This document shows, piece by piece, positions 36,402 to 45,557 of a stretch of DNA of 64,000 nucleotides; the stretch's first letter is position 1, and the number at the start of each line of letters is the position of its first letter. The position numbers and the translations under genes are program-made. Source of the stretch: Rheinheimera maricola (lineage in GTDB: Bacteria > Pseudomonadota > Gammaproteobacteria > Enterobacterales > Alteromonadaceae); assembly GCF_016918075.2 (NCBI RefSeq), contig NZ_JAERPS020000001.1, forward strand, positions 1,178,001 through 1,242,000, read 5' to 3'. A model generated the notes under the pieces. It worked only from the letters and a program-made list of their open reading frames with translations, was not told the DNA's origin and did no database searches.

Positions 36402-37100
36402 ATGATTACGTTAACTAATTTAAGCAAAATATTTCGCACCGAGCTGATTGAAACGCATGCACTGCGCGAGGTTAATCTGCAGGTAAATGAAGGCGAATTT
36501 GCTGCCCTTACAGGCCCGTCTGGTTCGGGTAAATCTACATTACTAAATATTCTTGGCACGCTGGAAAGCTTTGACAGCGGCGATTACCTGCTAGATGGCA
36601 AGTCGGTAAAGGGCTTGTCAGATGCAGCGCTGTCCAAACTGCGCAATGAAAAAATTGGTTTTATTTTTCAAAGCTTTAACCTGATAAAAGATTTCAGCAT
36701 TTATGACAATATCGAGCTGCCACTGCGCTACCGAGGCTTAAAAGCCAGTGCGCGCAAACAGCGTATTGAACAAGCACTGGAACTGGTCGGCCTGCACGCC
36801 CGGCGCGACTATTTGCCGGGGCAGCTGTCTGGCGGTCAACAGCAGCGTGTTGCCATCGCCCGTGCCATTGCCGGACAGCCGCGTATTTTACTGGCCGACG
36901 AACCTACCGGCAACCTCGACTCATTAATGGCGCGCCAGGTTATGGAGCTGCTGGAGCAAATAAACCAACAAGGCTGCACCATTTTAATGGTAACCCACGA
37001 CCCGGATCAGGCACGCCGCGCCGGGCGCAATATTCAGATTATCGATGGCCAGTTACACGACGCTACTATGTACGACCCACTGGCGGCGCAAAGCGCGTAA
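36402..37100 (+). CDS. MacB/LolD-type ABC transporter ATPase
   Basis: 232 residues. Walker A GPSGSGKST, Q-loop FIFQSFNLI, signature LSGGQQQR, Walker B ILLADEPTGNLDS and the H-loop in VTHDPDQ are complete. It is the energising subunit for FtsX-fold permeases, which work by mechanotransmission rather than classic substrate translocation. AAGGA lies upstream; 24 bases after the adaptor gene. Confidence 0.95.
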   Translation: MITLTNLSKIFRTELIETHALREVNLQVNEGEFAALTGPSGSGKSTLLNILGTLESFDSGDYLLDGKSVKGLSDAALSKLRNEKIGFIFQSFNLIKDFSIYDNIELPLRYRGLKASARKQRIEQALELVGLHARRDYLPGQLSGGQQQRVAIARAIAGQPRILLADEPTGNLDSLMARQVMELLEQINQQGCTILMVTHDPDQARRAGRNIQIIDGQLHDATMYDPLAAQSA

Positions 37101-37110
37101 GGATCTGATA

Positions 37111-38409
37111 ATGGAACAGTTTATCTACTACCTCAAAGTGAGCTTCAAAGGTATTAAGCGCGCCCCGCTACCTTATGCGCTCACCATCTTTATTTTAAGC
37201 GTGGGCCTGGGCGTGTTTTTTGCCAACGCCACCTTTTACTACCAGTTGAACAGCGACCCATTGCCGCATAAAAGCGACAAGCTGTTTTTTCCGATGGCAT
37301 TAATGGCGCCCTATGAATGTAATGACTGCAAACCACCCAGCGTACTTAGCTACAGCAATATCGAAAAGCTTAGCCAGACCGACATTGCAAGCAAAGCCGC
37401 GGCCATGTACAGCGCTGATGGCTATCTGCGCCAGAGTGCAGAGCAAGCGCCGTTACCGGTAAGTATCCGTATTACCCAACGTGATTTTTTCAGCATGTTT
37501 GACGTACCCATATTGCACGGCAGTATCTGGCCGGATAACAGTGCCCGTGCTGAAGTTATTTTGACTAAAGCCAGCGCAGAAAAACTGTTTGGCCGCGCTG
37601 ATGTTGTTGGCGAAAAACTGCTACTGGATGATCGCCATGTAACAGTAAGCGCTGTATTGGATAGCTGGCAAATGCTGCCACGGCTGTATGATGCCAATAA
37701 TCGTAATCATTTAGGTGATGCAGACGATATTTATCTGCCATTGGAAAGTGGCTATGACATGAATTACCTGTCGAACAGCCAGTCGCAAACCTTTGATGAT
37801 ACCGACTATCGCCAGCTAAGTACGCAGGGCCGCAGCGGCGCTATGCACCAATTGCAGTACTGGGTGCAATTAGATACACCGGCACAACAACAAGCTTATC
37901 GCCAGTTTATGCACAATCTGGTACAGGATGAAAAAGCAGCTGGCCGCCATCCATCAGAACCGAATAATCAGTTAGTTGCTATGCGCGATATTGTGCACTA
38001 CTTTGGCGGTGAAAGTAGCGATATCAAAGCCTTTGCGCTGGTTACATTGTTGTTTTTACTGGTGTGTTTATTTAATGCCAGCCATCTGTCATTAAACCGC
38101 TATTTAAGTAATCAGTACGAATTTAGCCTGCGCCGCGCACTGGGTGCCAGCCGCGCTCAGCTGCAACTACAGATGTTGGCTGACGTATTACTTATGGCAT
38201 TGTTCACCATTCTTGGCGCGTTATTAACCGGTTATGCCGGTATCAAACTGATGAATCAGCTGCTACCGAGTAACCGGTTGTTTTCAAGTTGGGACATGCC
38301 ATTACTGCTCAGTTTATTGGCTATTGCGTTTGCATGTAGTTATCTGGTTACGCTGTATCCCTCACTTCGTGCATCGTTTGGTTCGTTAAATCAGCAACTT
38401 AAGGAATAA
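37111..38409 (+). CDS. FtsX/MacB-type ABC permease, first subunit
   Basis: 432 residues from the ATG at 37111, with AAGGA at 8 bases; the longer reading from 37045 lies inside the ATPase gene. The N-terminal helix (ALTIFILSVGLGVFFANATF) is followed by a large periplasmic MacB_PCD-like domain and three C-terminal helices with the FtsX motif LRRALGASRAQLQLQ. Unlike MacB, the ATPase is a separate protein and two different permeases are encoded, suggesting a heterodimer. Confidence 0.9.
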   Translation: MEQFIYYLKVSFKGIKRAPLPYALTIFILSVGLGVFFANATFYYQLNSDPLPHKSDKLFFPMALMAPYECNDCKPPSVLSYSNIEKLSQTDIASKAAAMYSADGYLRQSAEQAPLPVSIRITQRDFFSMFDVPILHGSIWPDNSARAEVILTKASAEKLFGRADVVGEKLLLDDRHVTVSAVLDSWQMLPRLYDANNRNHLGDADDIYLPLESGYDMNYLSNSQSQTFDDTDYRQLSTQGRSGAMHQLQYWVQLDTPAQQQAYRQFMHNLVQDEKAAGRHPSEPNNQLVAMRDIVHYFGGESSDIKAFALVTLLFLLVCLFNASHLSLNRYLSNQYEFSLRRALGASRAQLQLQMLADVLLMALFTILGALLTGYAGIKLMNQLLPSNRLFSSWDMPLLLSLLAIAFACSYLVTLYPSLRASFGSLNQQLKE

Positions 38410-38414
38410 TGTCC

Positions 38415-39608
38415 ATGTCATTTTATTTACTCTGCAAAGTGTTATTCAGCCGTAAAGTGGTGACCAGCTTATTGTTGCTACAGTTGGCAATGACATTGGC
38501 GCTACTGCTAAACAGTGTGTTACTGGCCCAGCAAACACGCCAGCAACTTAACCAACCAACCGGATTAGATCTGCAGAATATTTTGCTGGTACAGTTAAAA
38601 CCCACTACAGCTACGCTGCGGGTATATCCGGCGCTGGAAGAGTTGTTAAACCGACAGCTAAGTGCAGTACAAGCCATTCCAGGTGTTATCGCTGCGGCTT
38701 ATTCAAATCAGTCGGCTATTTTGCAAGGCGGTAATAACGGTAATGTCTATGTGGTAGAGCAGCAAGAACGCACTAATGTGTCTACGGTGCCAATGTACTT
38801 TGTCTCGACAGACTTCTTTAACGTACTGGATAGCCAGGTGCTGCAAGGTGAGCTGCCACAATACTCGGTGTCGCTGGACGCTCCGGGCGCCCCGGATGTA
38901 GTAATAACCCAAAGTTTGGCCGAAAAACTGTTTGCTGATGTGCTTGCGGCAGGCAAACACCTTAACCGTGGCCGGGTAGCTGCGGTTATCAGCGATTTTT
39001 ACGGTCAGCGTAGTGGCGATCATGTCATGTATAACAGTGTACAGATCGCCCCGCCTTATAGTGTTGACTGGGGCTACAGCATTTTACTGCGCACTACACC
39101 CGCGCAGACCAATGCCGTAAGGCAACAGCTGGCCACTGTGCTACAAAACGTTGAGTCTAATATCGAAATCTTCCACATTCGCAGTCTGGCCGAGCAGCAT
39201 CAGCGCCTGTACCGTAACGAATATGGCCTGGCGATGTTACTGACGATATTAAGTGCGCTGATGTTGCTGGTCACTATGGTATCAAGCTATAGCAGCAGCC
39301 ACTTTCATGCCATAAAGCGCCAGCAAGAAATTGGTATCAAGCGCGCACTGGGTGCCAGCAAAGGTTTAATTTTACTGGAATTACTCAGTGAGAACTGGCT
39401 GTGTACGGCCCTGGGTGCCATGCTGGGGGTGGTGTTAGCCTTGTGGCTAAATCAGGCATTGGCTCAGGTTATTTCAATACCGGCATTAAACTGGTATCTG
39501 CCCATGGTAACTACCGCAGTACTCCTGCTTTGTGTCACTGTAGCAACATGGTATCCTGCGGCTATTGCTACCCGGGTGTCACCGGCCACTGCCACTAAAG
39601 CCTTATAA
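38415..39608 (+). CDS. FtsX/MacB-type ABC permease, second subunit
   Basis: 397 residues from the ATG at 38415, nine bases after AAGGA; the ATG at 38409 overlaps the previous stop and is also possible. Same layout as its partner: an N-terminal helix, a periplasmic domain and three C-terminal helices with IGIKRALGASKGLILLE. It presumably forms the heterodimeric pump with the preceding permease. The substrate (antimicrobial peptide, lipid or envelope component) cannot be told from sequence. Confidence 0.9.
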   Translation: MSFYLLCKVLFSRKVVTSLLLLQLAMTLALLLNSVLLAQQTRQQLNQPTGLDLQNILLVQLKPTTATLRVYPALEELLNRQLSAVQAIPGVIAAAYSNQSAILQGGNNGNVYVVEQQERTNVSTVPMYFVSTDFFNVLDSQVLQGELPQYSVSLDAPGAPDVVITQSLAEKLFADVLAAGKHLNRGRVAAVISDFYGQRSGDHVMYNSVQIAPPYSVDWGYSILLRTTPAQTNAVRQQLATVLQNVESNIEIFHIRSLAEQHQRLYRNEYGLAMLLTILSALMLLVTMVSSYSSSHFHAIKRQQEIGIKRALGASKGLILLELLSENWLCTALGAMLGVVLALWLNQALAQVISIPALNWYLPMVTTAVLLLCVTVATWYPAAIATRVSPATATKAL

Positions 39609-39611
39609 ACT

Positions 39612-40937
39612 ATGCTGAAATTATTGGTTATTGATGACAATCAGCCAATCTGCCAGGCCCTGCAAACGCTGTTTGCGCTGCACGGTTATCAGGTGCTTTG
39701 TGCTACATCGCCAGAGCAAGCCTGGCAAAGCCTTAACCAGCATGACATTGACCTGATTTTACAGGATATGAACTTTAGCGCCGGCCAAATGCAGGGCGAT
39801 CAGGGCAAAGACTTGTTCTACCAATTGCGGCAACAGTATCCGGATACGCCTATCGTACTGATGACCGCCTGGACCCAACTGGAAATGGTAGTCGAACTGG
39901 TAAAAGCTGGCGCCACTGACTATATCGCTAAGCCGTGGGACGACCAACGCCTGCTGCTTACTGTCGCCAATGCGCTCAAACTTAAACAGCTAACCGAACA
40001 GCAGCAACGCACTGAGCAAGCGCGCAATGCTGCCTTTGCCGGTAAAGAATTATGTGGTTTGGTATTCGCCAGCAGCCAAATGCAGCAACTGCTGCAGATG
40101 GCTCTGCAGCTGGCCCCCTCCTCGGCCGCAGTGCTGATCACCGGCCCCAACGGTGCAGGCAAAGAAGGTATTGCCAATGTGCTACATGCCAACTCACCAC
40201 GCAGTGCTAAGCCGTTTATTAAAGTGAATATGGGCGCCCTACCCGCTGATTTAATGGAAGCGGAACTGTTTGGCGCCGAAGCAGGAGCCTACAGCGGTGC
40301 CAACAAAACCCGTATTGGCCGTTTTGAAGCCGCTGACGGTGGCAGTATATTTTTAGATGAAATTGGCAATTTATCACTGACCGGCCAGGCCAAACTGCTG
40401 CGCGTATTACAAACCGGTGAGTTTGAGCGTTTAGGCTCCAGCCACACACGTAAAGTGGATGTGCGGCTGATAAGTGCTACCAACAGCGATTTAACCGCCG
40501 CAATCAGCCGCGGCGAATTTCGTCAGGATTTATTCTATCGCATTAATGTGGTGCAGCTGGCATTACCGGCACTGGCACAGCGGCCAGATGATATTTTGCC
40601 ATTGGCGCGCTATTTTTTAGCCGGTAAAAAAGCCTTAAGCCCAAGTGCCGAACAGCTGCTGGCGCGCCATAGCTGGCCAGGCAATGTGCGCGAGCTGCAA
40701 AATGTGTGTCAGCGGGCGCTGCTGCTAAGCAACGATGACGTAATACAAAGCACTGAGCTTGGCTTAACCGAAGCGGGAAGCAATACTAAGCGCACTTTGG
40801 ATGATTTTGATTGCGAGCAATTGCGCCAGGCCTTGTTGCAGGCCGGTGGCGTAGTATCACGGGCTGCAAAACAGCTGGGCATTAGCCGGCAAGCCCTGTA
40901 CCGGCGCATGGAGTATTACGGTATTGATGCGCCCTGA
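39612..40937 (+). CDS. NtrC-family sigma-54-dependent response regulator
   Basis: 441 residues. A receiver domain (1-125) with acidic pair Asp8-Asp9 and phospho-acceptor Asp52 (LILQDMNFS) precedes an AAA+ sigma-54 activation domain with Walker A GPNGAGKEG, Walker B GGSIFLDEI and the sigma-54 contact loop reading GAYSGA instead of the usual GAFTGA. The C-terminal Fis-type helix-turn-helix is VVSRAAKQLGISRQALYRRM. It is likely to activate the operon's own sigma-54 promoter. The following kinase gene overlaps by 11 bases. Confidence 0.94.
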   Translation: MLKLLVIDDNQPICQALQTLFALHGYQVLCATSPEQAWQSLNQHDIDLILQDMNFSAGQMQGDQGKDLFYQLRQQYPDTPIVLMTAWTQLEMVVELVKAGATDYIAKPWDDQRLLLTVANALKLKQLTEQQQRTEQARNAAFAGKELCGLVFASSQMQQLLQMALQLAPSSAAVLITGPNGAGKEGIANVLHANSPRSAKPFIKVNMGALPADLMEAELFGAEAGAYSGANKTRIGRFEAADGGSIFLDEIGNLSLTGQAKLLRVLQTGEFERLGSSHTRKVDVRLISATNSDLTAAISRGEFRQDLFYRINVVQLALPALAQRPDDILPLARYFLAGKKALSPSAEQLLARHSWPGNVRELQNVCQRALLLSNDDVIQSTELGLTEAGSNTKRTLDDFDCEQLRQALLQAGGVVSRAAKQLGISRQALYRRMEYYGIDAP

Positions 40938-42255
40938 CCGCTGGCTATCTCTGGCCAGGCTCAGCAGTCAAAGCAGGCTTAACCTGCTGTGTCTGGCGTT
41001 AACACTGGTTGCGCTGGTGGCGCAGTTTAGCCTTTTTGGCAGCAACAGCCTTGTAACCGCAGCTATCTGTAGCGCCGCTATCTTACTGGCGCTGTTACTA
41101 CATCTGTGTCTGCGGCCATTATTACAGGAAATTACCGCCCTTAACCTGCATGCGCAAAACCTACAGGACGGCAGCTTTAATACCGGCGCCAATCAGCTAA
41201 AAATCCATGCGCTGGCACCGTTAGCACAAAGTTTAAATACCATGTCGGCACAATTGCGCAGCGAACGGGCCACGCTGTATCAGCGCGAGTTGTTACTTGA
41301 TACGGTGCTGCAAAGCAGTCCGACAGCCTTGCTGCTAACCGACGAGCACGATACGATTTTGATGGCAAACCCGGCCGCACGGCGATTACTTAACGCCGGC
41401 AAGGCCTTAAACGGCAGCAAGCTGGCTAGCAGCACCACTACCCTGCCCACTTTGGCACAGGCCATAACCAGCCGGCAACAGGGCTTATTGCATTTGCCGG
41501 ATCACAGCATCTGGCATTTAGCGCAAAACCAATTTCAGCTAAACCAAAAGCAGCATAATTTATATCTGTTAAAACCAATGACGCGCGAAATACAGCGGGA
41601 AGAGCTTAGTGCCTGGAAAAAATTACTGCGCGTGATTGGCCATGAACTAAATAACACGTTAGCACCGCTATCGTCGGTAGCATACTCCGGTGAGCAACGC
41701 GCCTTACAACTAAAACAAACTGAGCTGGCACAGTTATTTAGCAACGTAAGTGAACGCAGTGCTGCATTAAACCAGTTTGTACAAGCCTATATTCAATTTG
41801 CCAAATTGCCCAAGCCAAGCCTTAGCCCGGTTAACTGGCCTCGGCTGATAAATCAGCTGCAGGATTTATACGAGTTTGACCTTGTCGGTGCCTTGCCAAA
41901 ACTGTTATGGCAAGCCGACACAGCGCAGCTGCAGCAATTATTGCTAAATTTGCTAAAAAACGCCCATGAGTCGGGCTCTGACGCTGAACTTATTACACTA
42001 CAGTTTGAAGAAAACTCACAGCAGCTGCGTATTACGCTGCAAGATGCCGGCCCCGGCATGAGCGAAGACCAACTGCAATATGCGCTGGTACCATTTTATA
42101 CCAGTAAAAGTGAAGGTTCCGGCATTGGGCTTTCGCTATGCCGCGATATTATCGAAGCACACGGCGGCAGTATCAGCTTGCGTAACCTGGTTGCAGGGCT
42201 GGAGGTAAGCCTGCTGTTGCCCTCCTGCGACGCCGCTACTCGACCATTGCAGTAA
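40927..42255 (+). CDS. Sensor histidine kinase of the efflux operon
   Basis: 442 residues from the ATG at 40927; the frame opens with a TTG one codon earlier. Two membrane helices (about 17-38 and 42-63) flank a very short periplasmic loop, then come a HAMP-like segment and a PAS-like domain (about 120-200). The phospho-acceptor histidine is in RVIGHELNNTLAPLSS, and the ATPase domain shows LLLNLLKNAHES, DAGPGM and SEGSGIGLSLC. The small loop resembles intramembrane-sensing kinases that detect envelope or transporter stress. It pairs with the overlapping response regulator. Confidence 0.93.
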   Translation: MRPDRWLSLARLSSQSRLNLLCLALTLVALVAQFSLFGSNSLVTAAICSAAILLALLLHLCLRPLLQEITALNLHAQNLQDGSFNTGANQLKIHALAPLAQSLNTMSAQLRSERATLYQRELLLDTVLQSSPTALLLTDEHDTILMANPAARRLLNAGKALNGSKLASSTTTLPTLAQAITSRQQGLLHLPDHSIWHLAQNQFQLNQKQHNLYLLKPMTREIQREELSAWKKLLRVIGHELNNTLAPLSSVAYSGEQRALQLKQTELAQLFSNVSERSAALNQFVQAYIQFAKLPKPSLSPVNWPRLINQLQDLYEFDLVGALPKLLWQADTAQLQQLLLNLLKNAHESGSDAELITLQFEENSQQLRITLQDAGPGMSEDQLQYALVPFYTSKSEGSGIGLSLCRDIIEAHGGSISLRNLVAGLEVSLLLPSCDAATRPLQ

Positions 42256-42375
42256 ACCTTGTACATTTAACTTGCCTGTTGCATTAGCGACAGGTAATGT
42301 AACGCAATATTATCGTTGTAGGCACTAAACCAAGCATTGAATTGCCTGCCTTAAAGCTGTCTATTTGGGAAAATT

Positions 42376-43326
42376 ATGCGCGCTATTGTTTTATGCTTAT
42401 TTTTAGGTGGGCTGGTTTTACCGCTTACTGCGGCAGAAAATATGAGCGATCATGAAGAGTTTTGCCAGCAATTGGCTACTGGTAGCTGCTTTGAGTATAT
42501 TCAACAATCTTTAGCGTTAATGCCGCAGTACTCACCGTCCTGGTACAAAGTTAAATCTTACGAACTAGACTATTATTTTGACACCAGAGTGTTTGACACG
42601 CTTTATAAGCAAACTAGCCAACTGTTGCAACAACGCGTTCTGCCCGACGGATTCAAGCTGCAGCTGTATTTTTATCATGCAAAATCCCTGATTTCTTTTA
42701 AACGGCATGATGAAGCCAAACATTATGTCAATTTGGCTGTCGAGCAACTTGACGGTGCATTTGCTAATTTTGGTACACCACTTAGGTTAGTTGAATTGGC
42801 TAACATGCACTATTCCCTCGGTAATGTGCAGGAGGCGTTCGAGCTGTTGACACAGGCCGAACAAAATTTCAGCAAACATCGTGATCCATTATTCTGGTTT
42901 GAGCTTTACGCCAACCAGGCACTCATTATGCACCGGTGGGGCGATTTAGCCGCAGCAGAACAATTAAGAATTCAAGCATTAGAGGCAGGCTTAGTCATTG
43001 GTCATAAGAGCAAGTTAATGGTTGCCTACGGCAATCTGGCTCGCACCCAACAACTACTCGGAAATTATACATCAGCTTATCAGAACTATTTAAATTCACT
43101 ACCCTACTTAATTGCCGGTGAAGATGATGTAACGCATGCGATTCATCAATTACGCCTGGCCGAAATAAGCTGGCAATCTGCGCAATATTCACAATCAGTG
43201 ATGCACTTAAAACAAGTAAAACCGCAGTTACTACCCGATAGACACATGAAAAAATACCAACAACTGACTATCAAACCTGAACTTATGCCTTTGCTTGCCG
43301 CATTAAACACGCCAGATAAACCATAG
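42376..43326 (+). CDS. Exported TPR-repeat protein
   Basis: 316 residues with a signal peptide (IVLCLFLGGLVLPLTAA). After that the protein is alpha-helical with TPR-like repeats (SLGNVQEAFELLTQAEQ, RWGDLAAAEQLRIQALE, LGNYTSAYQNYLNSLP). Two cysteines near the mature N-terminus (EEFCQQL, GSCFEY) may form a disulfide. TPR domains bind other proteins; similar N-terminal modules occur in exported or membrane sensor proteins, but here no output domain follows. Function unknown. Confidence 0.7.
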   Translation: MRAIVLCLFLGGLVLPLTAAENMSDHEEFCQQLATGSCFEYIQQSLALMPQYSPSWYKVKSYELDYYFDTRVFDTLYKQTSQLLQQRVLPDGFKLQLYFYHAKSLISFKRHDEAKHYVNLAVEQLDGAFANFGTPLRLVELANMHYSLGNVQEAFELLTQAEQNFSKHRDPLFWFELYANQALIMHRWGDLAAAEQLRIQALEAGLVIGHKSKLMVAYGNLARTQQLLGNYTSAYQNYLNSLPYLIAGEDDVTHAIHQLRLAEISWQSAQYSQSVMHLKQVKPQLLPDRHMKKYQQLTIKPELMPLLAALNTPDKP

Positions 43327-43330
43327 CTCC

Positions 43331-43651
43331 CTATTCCCACAGCACCGGACAGTGTTTCTTTTGCGCTTTTTGTAACATCTCTAACAGTGGCACCGCCCGC
43401 ACCGCAAGGCTGATTTGGGTTGTACCTTGCAGTTCTTCGTTATCGTTTTCAGTCTGAGCTGCTTTGACTCGCTCAGTTTCAGCTATAGCCGACAAACCTT
43501 GCTGTAATTGCGCCAACGCCTGGCTGATATCGTCGGCATACAACGCTGAGGGAACTTTATCATCGCGTCCCATTAGCTGTAGTAATTTTAGCGCGGCATC
43601 TTTAAAGTAAATCAAATCGCCACTGGCTTTGGATTTAAAGGTAACAATCAT
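43331..43651 (-). CDS. DUF1840 family protein
   Basis: 106 residues. The starting motif MIVTFKSKASGDLIYF, followed by ALKLLQLMGRDD and a C-terminal RAVPLLEMLQKAQ, matches DUF1840, a small soluble family of unknown function in gamma- and betaproteobacteria. GGAG precedes the ATG. It is convergent to the TPR gene, with only four bases between them. Confidence 0.88.
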   Translation of the reverse strand: MIVTFKSKASGDLIYFKDAALKLLQLMGRDDKVPSALYADDISQALAQLQQGLSAIAETERVKAAQTENDNEELQGTTQISLAVRAVPLLEMLQKAQKKHCPVLWE

Positions 43652-43738
43652 ACAGACTCCGGTCGCTGGGAATAGGCAGAGTAACAGTTTACTGCTAGGC
43701 TGAACAATAACTTAAGCATAACGTTAAAAGCTGGCATC

Positions 43739-45238
43739 ATGTCAAAATATTTGCTTGCCATCGATCAAGGCACCACCTCCAGCCGCGCCATTATTTTCAA
43801 TCAGGCACTGCAGCACATTGCTTGTGCCCAACAAGAGCTAACCCTAAGTTATCCAAAGCCGGGTTGGGTAGAACAAAACCCAGAACTGCTTTGGCACAGC
43901 GTTCAACATTGCATGCTCACAGCCATACAGCAAGCAGGCCTTAGCGCTAATGACATTGCTGGCATTGGCATAAGTAATCAGCGCGAAACCACATTAATAT
44001 GGCATAAAGGCAGTGGTAAAACGCTTTATCCAGCCATTGTTTGGCAGGATCGGCGCACCAGTGCACAATGCCAGCTGCTCAAAAACGCCGGGCTTGAGCC
44101 GATGTTACAGCAAAAAACCGGGCTACTGGCCGACCCCTATTTTTCAGCCACTAAACTGGCTTGGTTGCTGGACAATGTGCCGCATGCACGAGAGCAAGCA
44201 CAACGCGGAGAACTCTGTTTTGGTACTGTCGATTGCTACCTGTTGTGGTGTTTAACTGGCGGTAAAGTGCACGCCACCGATGCCAGCAATGCCAGCCGAA
44301 CAATGCTGTTTAATATTCATCAGCAATGCTGGGATGACGAACTGCTACAGCTGTTTAACATTCCCGCGCCGTTATTGCCCCAGGTTCGAGACAATGCCAG
44401 CCATTTTGGGCAAACACAGAGCGAAATACTGGGCAACACCATACCGGTTCTCAGTATGATAGGCGATCAGCAATCAGCATTGCTCGGACAAGCCTGTATT
44501 GAAAAGGGCATGGGTAAAAGCACCTACGGCACCGGCTGTTTTGTCGTGGTAAATACCGGCACACAGGTGCTAAACAGTCAGCATAAATTACTCAGTACTG
44601 TCGGCTGGCGCCTTGCCGGCAAAACCACTTATGCACTCGAAGGTAGCATTTTTATGGCCGGTGCTACAGTGCAATGGCTACGCGATAAATTGGGTATTAT
44701 TCAGCACGCCCGCGATACTGAGGCGTTAGCACGTCAAAGTAACTATCATCAATCCGAGTTACTCATTCCTGCCTTTACTGGCCTTGGAGCTCCTTACTGG
44801 CAGCCCGGAGTACAAGCAGCGTTATTTGGTATGACACGCAACACTGGGCCTGCTCAGCTAGCTGCAGCAGCACTGTGCAGCGTGGCCTATCAAAGCCGTG
44901 ATTTACTTTGCGCTATGCAGCAAGATGGCATCAGTATAGATAGCCTGCGGGTAGATGGCGGCATGACAGCAAACTACTGGTTTTTACAAGCACTGGCTGA
45001 TCTTAGCCAAACTCCCGTTATCCGCTGTCATACCAGTGATGCCACAGCGTTTGGCGCGGCTTTTTTGGCCGCATTGCAACTAGGCTGGTTTAATCAAATG
45101 GCGGATATCACAGCGCTGTGGCAAAGCGATGCGCAATTTAGCCCAGGTCTGGCGGCAAATACGGCACTGGCGCTGCATCAACGCTGGCAGCGGGCCACCA
45201 CTGCATTAATTGCTTTGAATTTGAGCTTGTCTGACTGA
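43739..45238 (+). CDS. glpK: Glycerol kinase
   Basis: 499 residues, FGGY kinase family; it phosphorylates glycerol to sn-glycerol-3-phosphate. Motifs seen: phosphate loop AIDQGTTSSRAI, glycerol-binding NQRETT and WQDRRT, signature GKSTYGTGCF and LRVDGGMTANYW. Length is as in E. coli (502). The glycerol facilitator and GlpD are not adjacent, so it is probably regulated on its own. Confidence 0.97.
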   Translation: MSKYLLAIDQGTTSSRAIIFNQALQHIACAQQELTLSYPKPGWVEQNPELLWHSVQHCMLTAIQQAGLSANDIAGIGISNQRETTLIWHKGSGKTLYPAIVWQDRRTSAQCQLLKNAGLEPMLQQKTGLLADPYFSATKLAWLLDNVPHAREQAQRGELCFGTVDCYLLWCLTGGKVHATDASNASRTMLFNIHQQCWDDELLQLFNIPAPLLPQVRDNASHFGQTQSEILGNTIPVLSMIGDQQSALLGQACIEKGMGKSTYGTGCFVVVNTGTQVLNSQHKLLSTVGWRLAGKTTYALEGSIFMAGATVQWLRDKLGIIQHARDTEALARQSNYHQSELLIPAFTGLGAPYWQPGVQAALFGMTRNTGPAQLAAAALCSVAYQSRDLLCAMQQDGISIDSLRVDGGMTANYWFLQALADLSQTPVIRCHTSDATAFGAAFLAALQLGWFNQMADITALWQSDAQFSPGLAANTALALHQRWQRATTALIALNLSLSD

Positions 45239-45311
45239 GATGTTTACTAGTTCGGTAACAAAGTTATAACCTACTGAGATAAAAATCTTTTTTAAAATTA
45301 AAAAAATAATC

Positions 45312-45340
45312 TTGCGTAATATTTACACAGCAATTAGAAT
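45312..45340 (+). promoter_or_regulatory. Sigma-70 promoter ahead of the c-di-GMP riboswitch
   Basis: TTGCGT, 17 bases, TAGAAT. Transcription is predicted to begin about 45347, at the 5' edge of the aptamer. Confidence 0.65.
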
Positions 45341-45344
45341 GCGC

Positions 45345-45440
45345 TCGCTCGAAAGGCAAGTCTCCTGAAAAGGAGAACACGCAAAGCTTCAGGTCTAAGG
45401 GTTGCCGTAAGGCATCTACGATAGCTGGGCTGCCGTCGCA
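45345..45440 (+). ncRNA. Cyclic-di-GMP-I (GEMM) riboswitch
   Basis: The conserved core GGCAAGTC, a P2 stem CTCCT-GAAA-AGGAG with the GNRA tetraloop, the strongly conserved ACACGCAAAGC, the tetraloop-receptor strand GGTCTAAGG, and CGATAGCTGGGCTGCCG closing P3 and P1 follow in the order known for GEMM-I aptamers. The GAAA loop and its receptor are both present, as needed for folding around c-di-GMP. It sits in the 5' leader of the DUF3718 gene, about 115 bases before its start. Between aptamer and gene there are small hairpins at 45436-45448, 45477-45491 and 45504-45517 but no clear T-run, so control could be on translation or transcription. Confidence 0.87.
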
Positions 45441-45557
45441 AAGTGCGATGTTTATTCTGCTCTGTCAGAGTTAAACGACATGCCTTATGTCCTTTCGTAA
45501 GCTGCAACCCAGGTTGCATAAATGATTGTAAATTAACTCACATTTTGGAGCTTGAAT

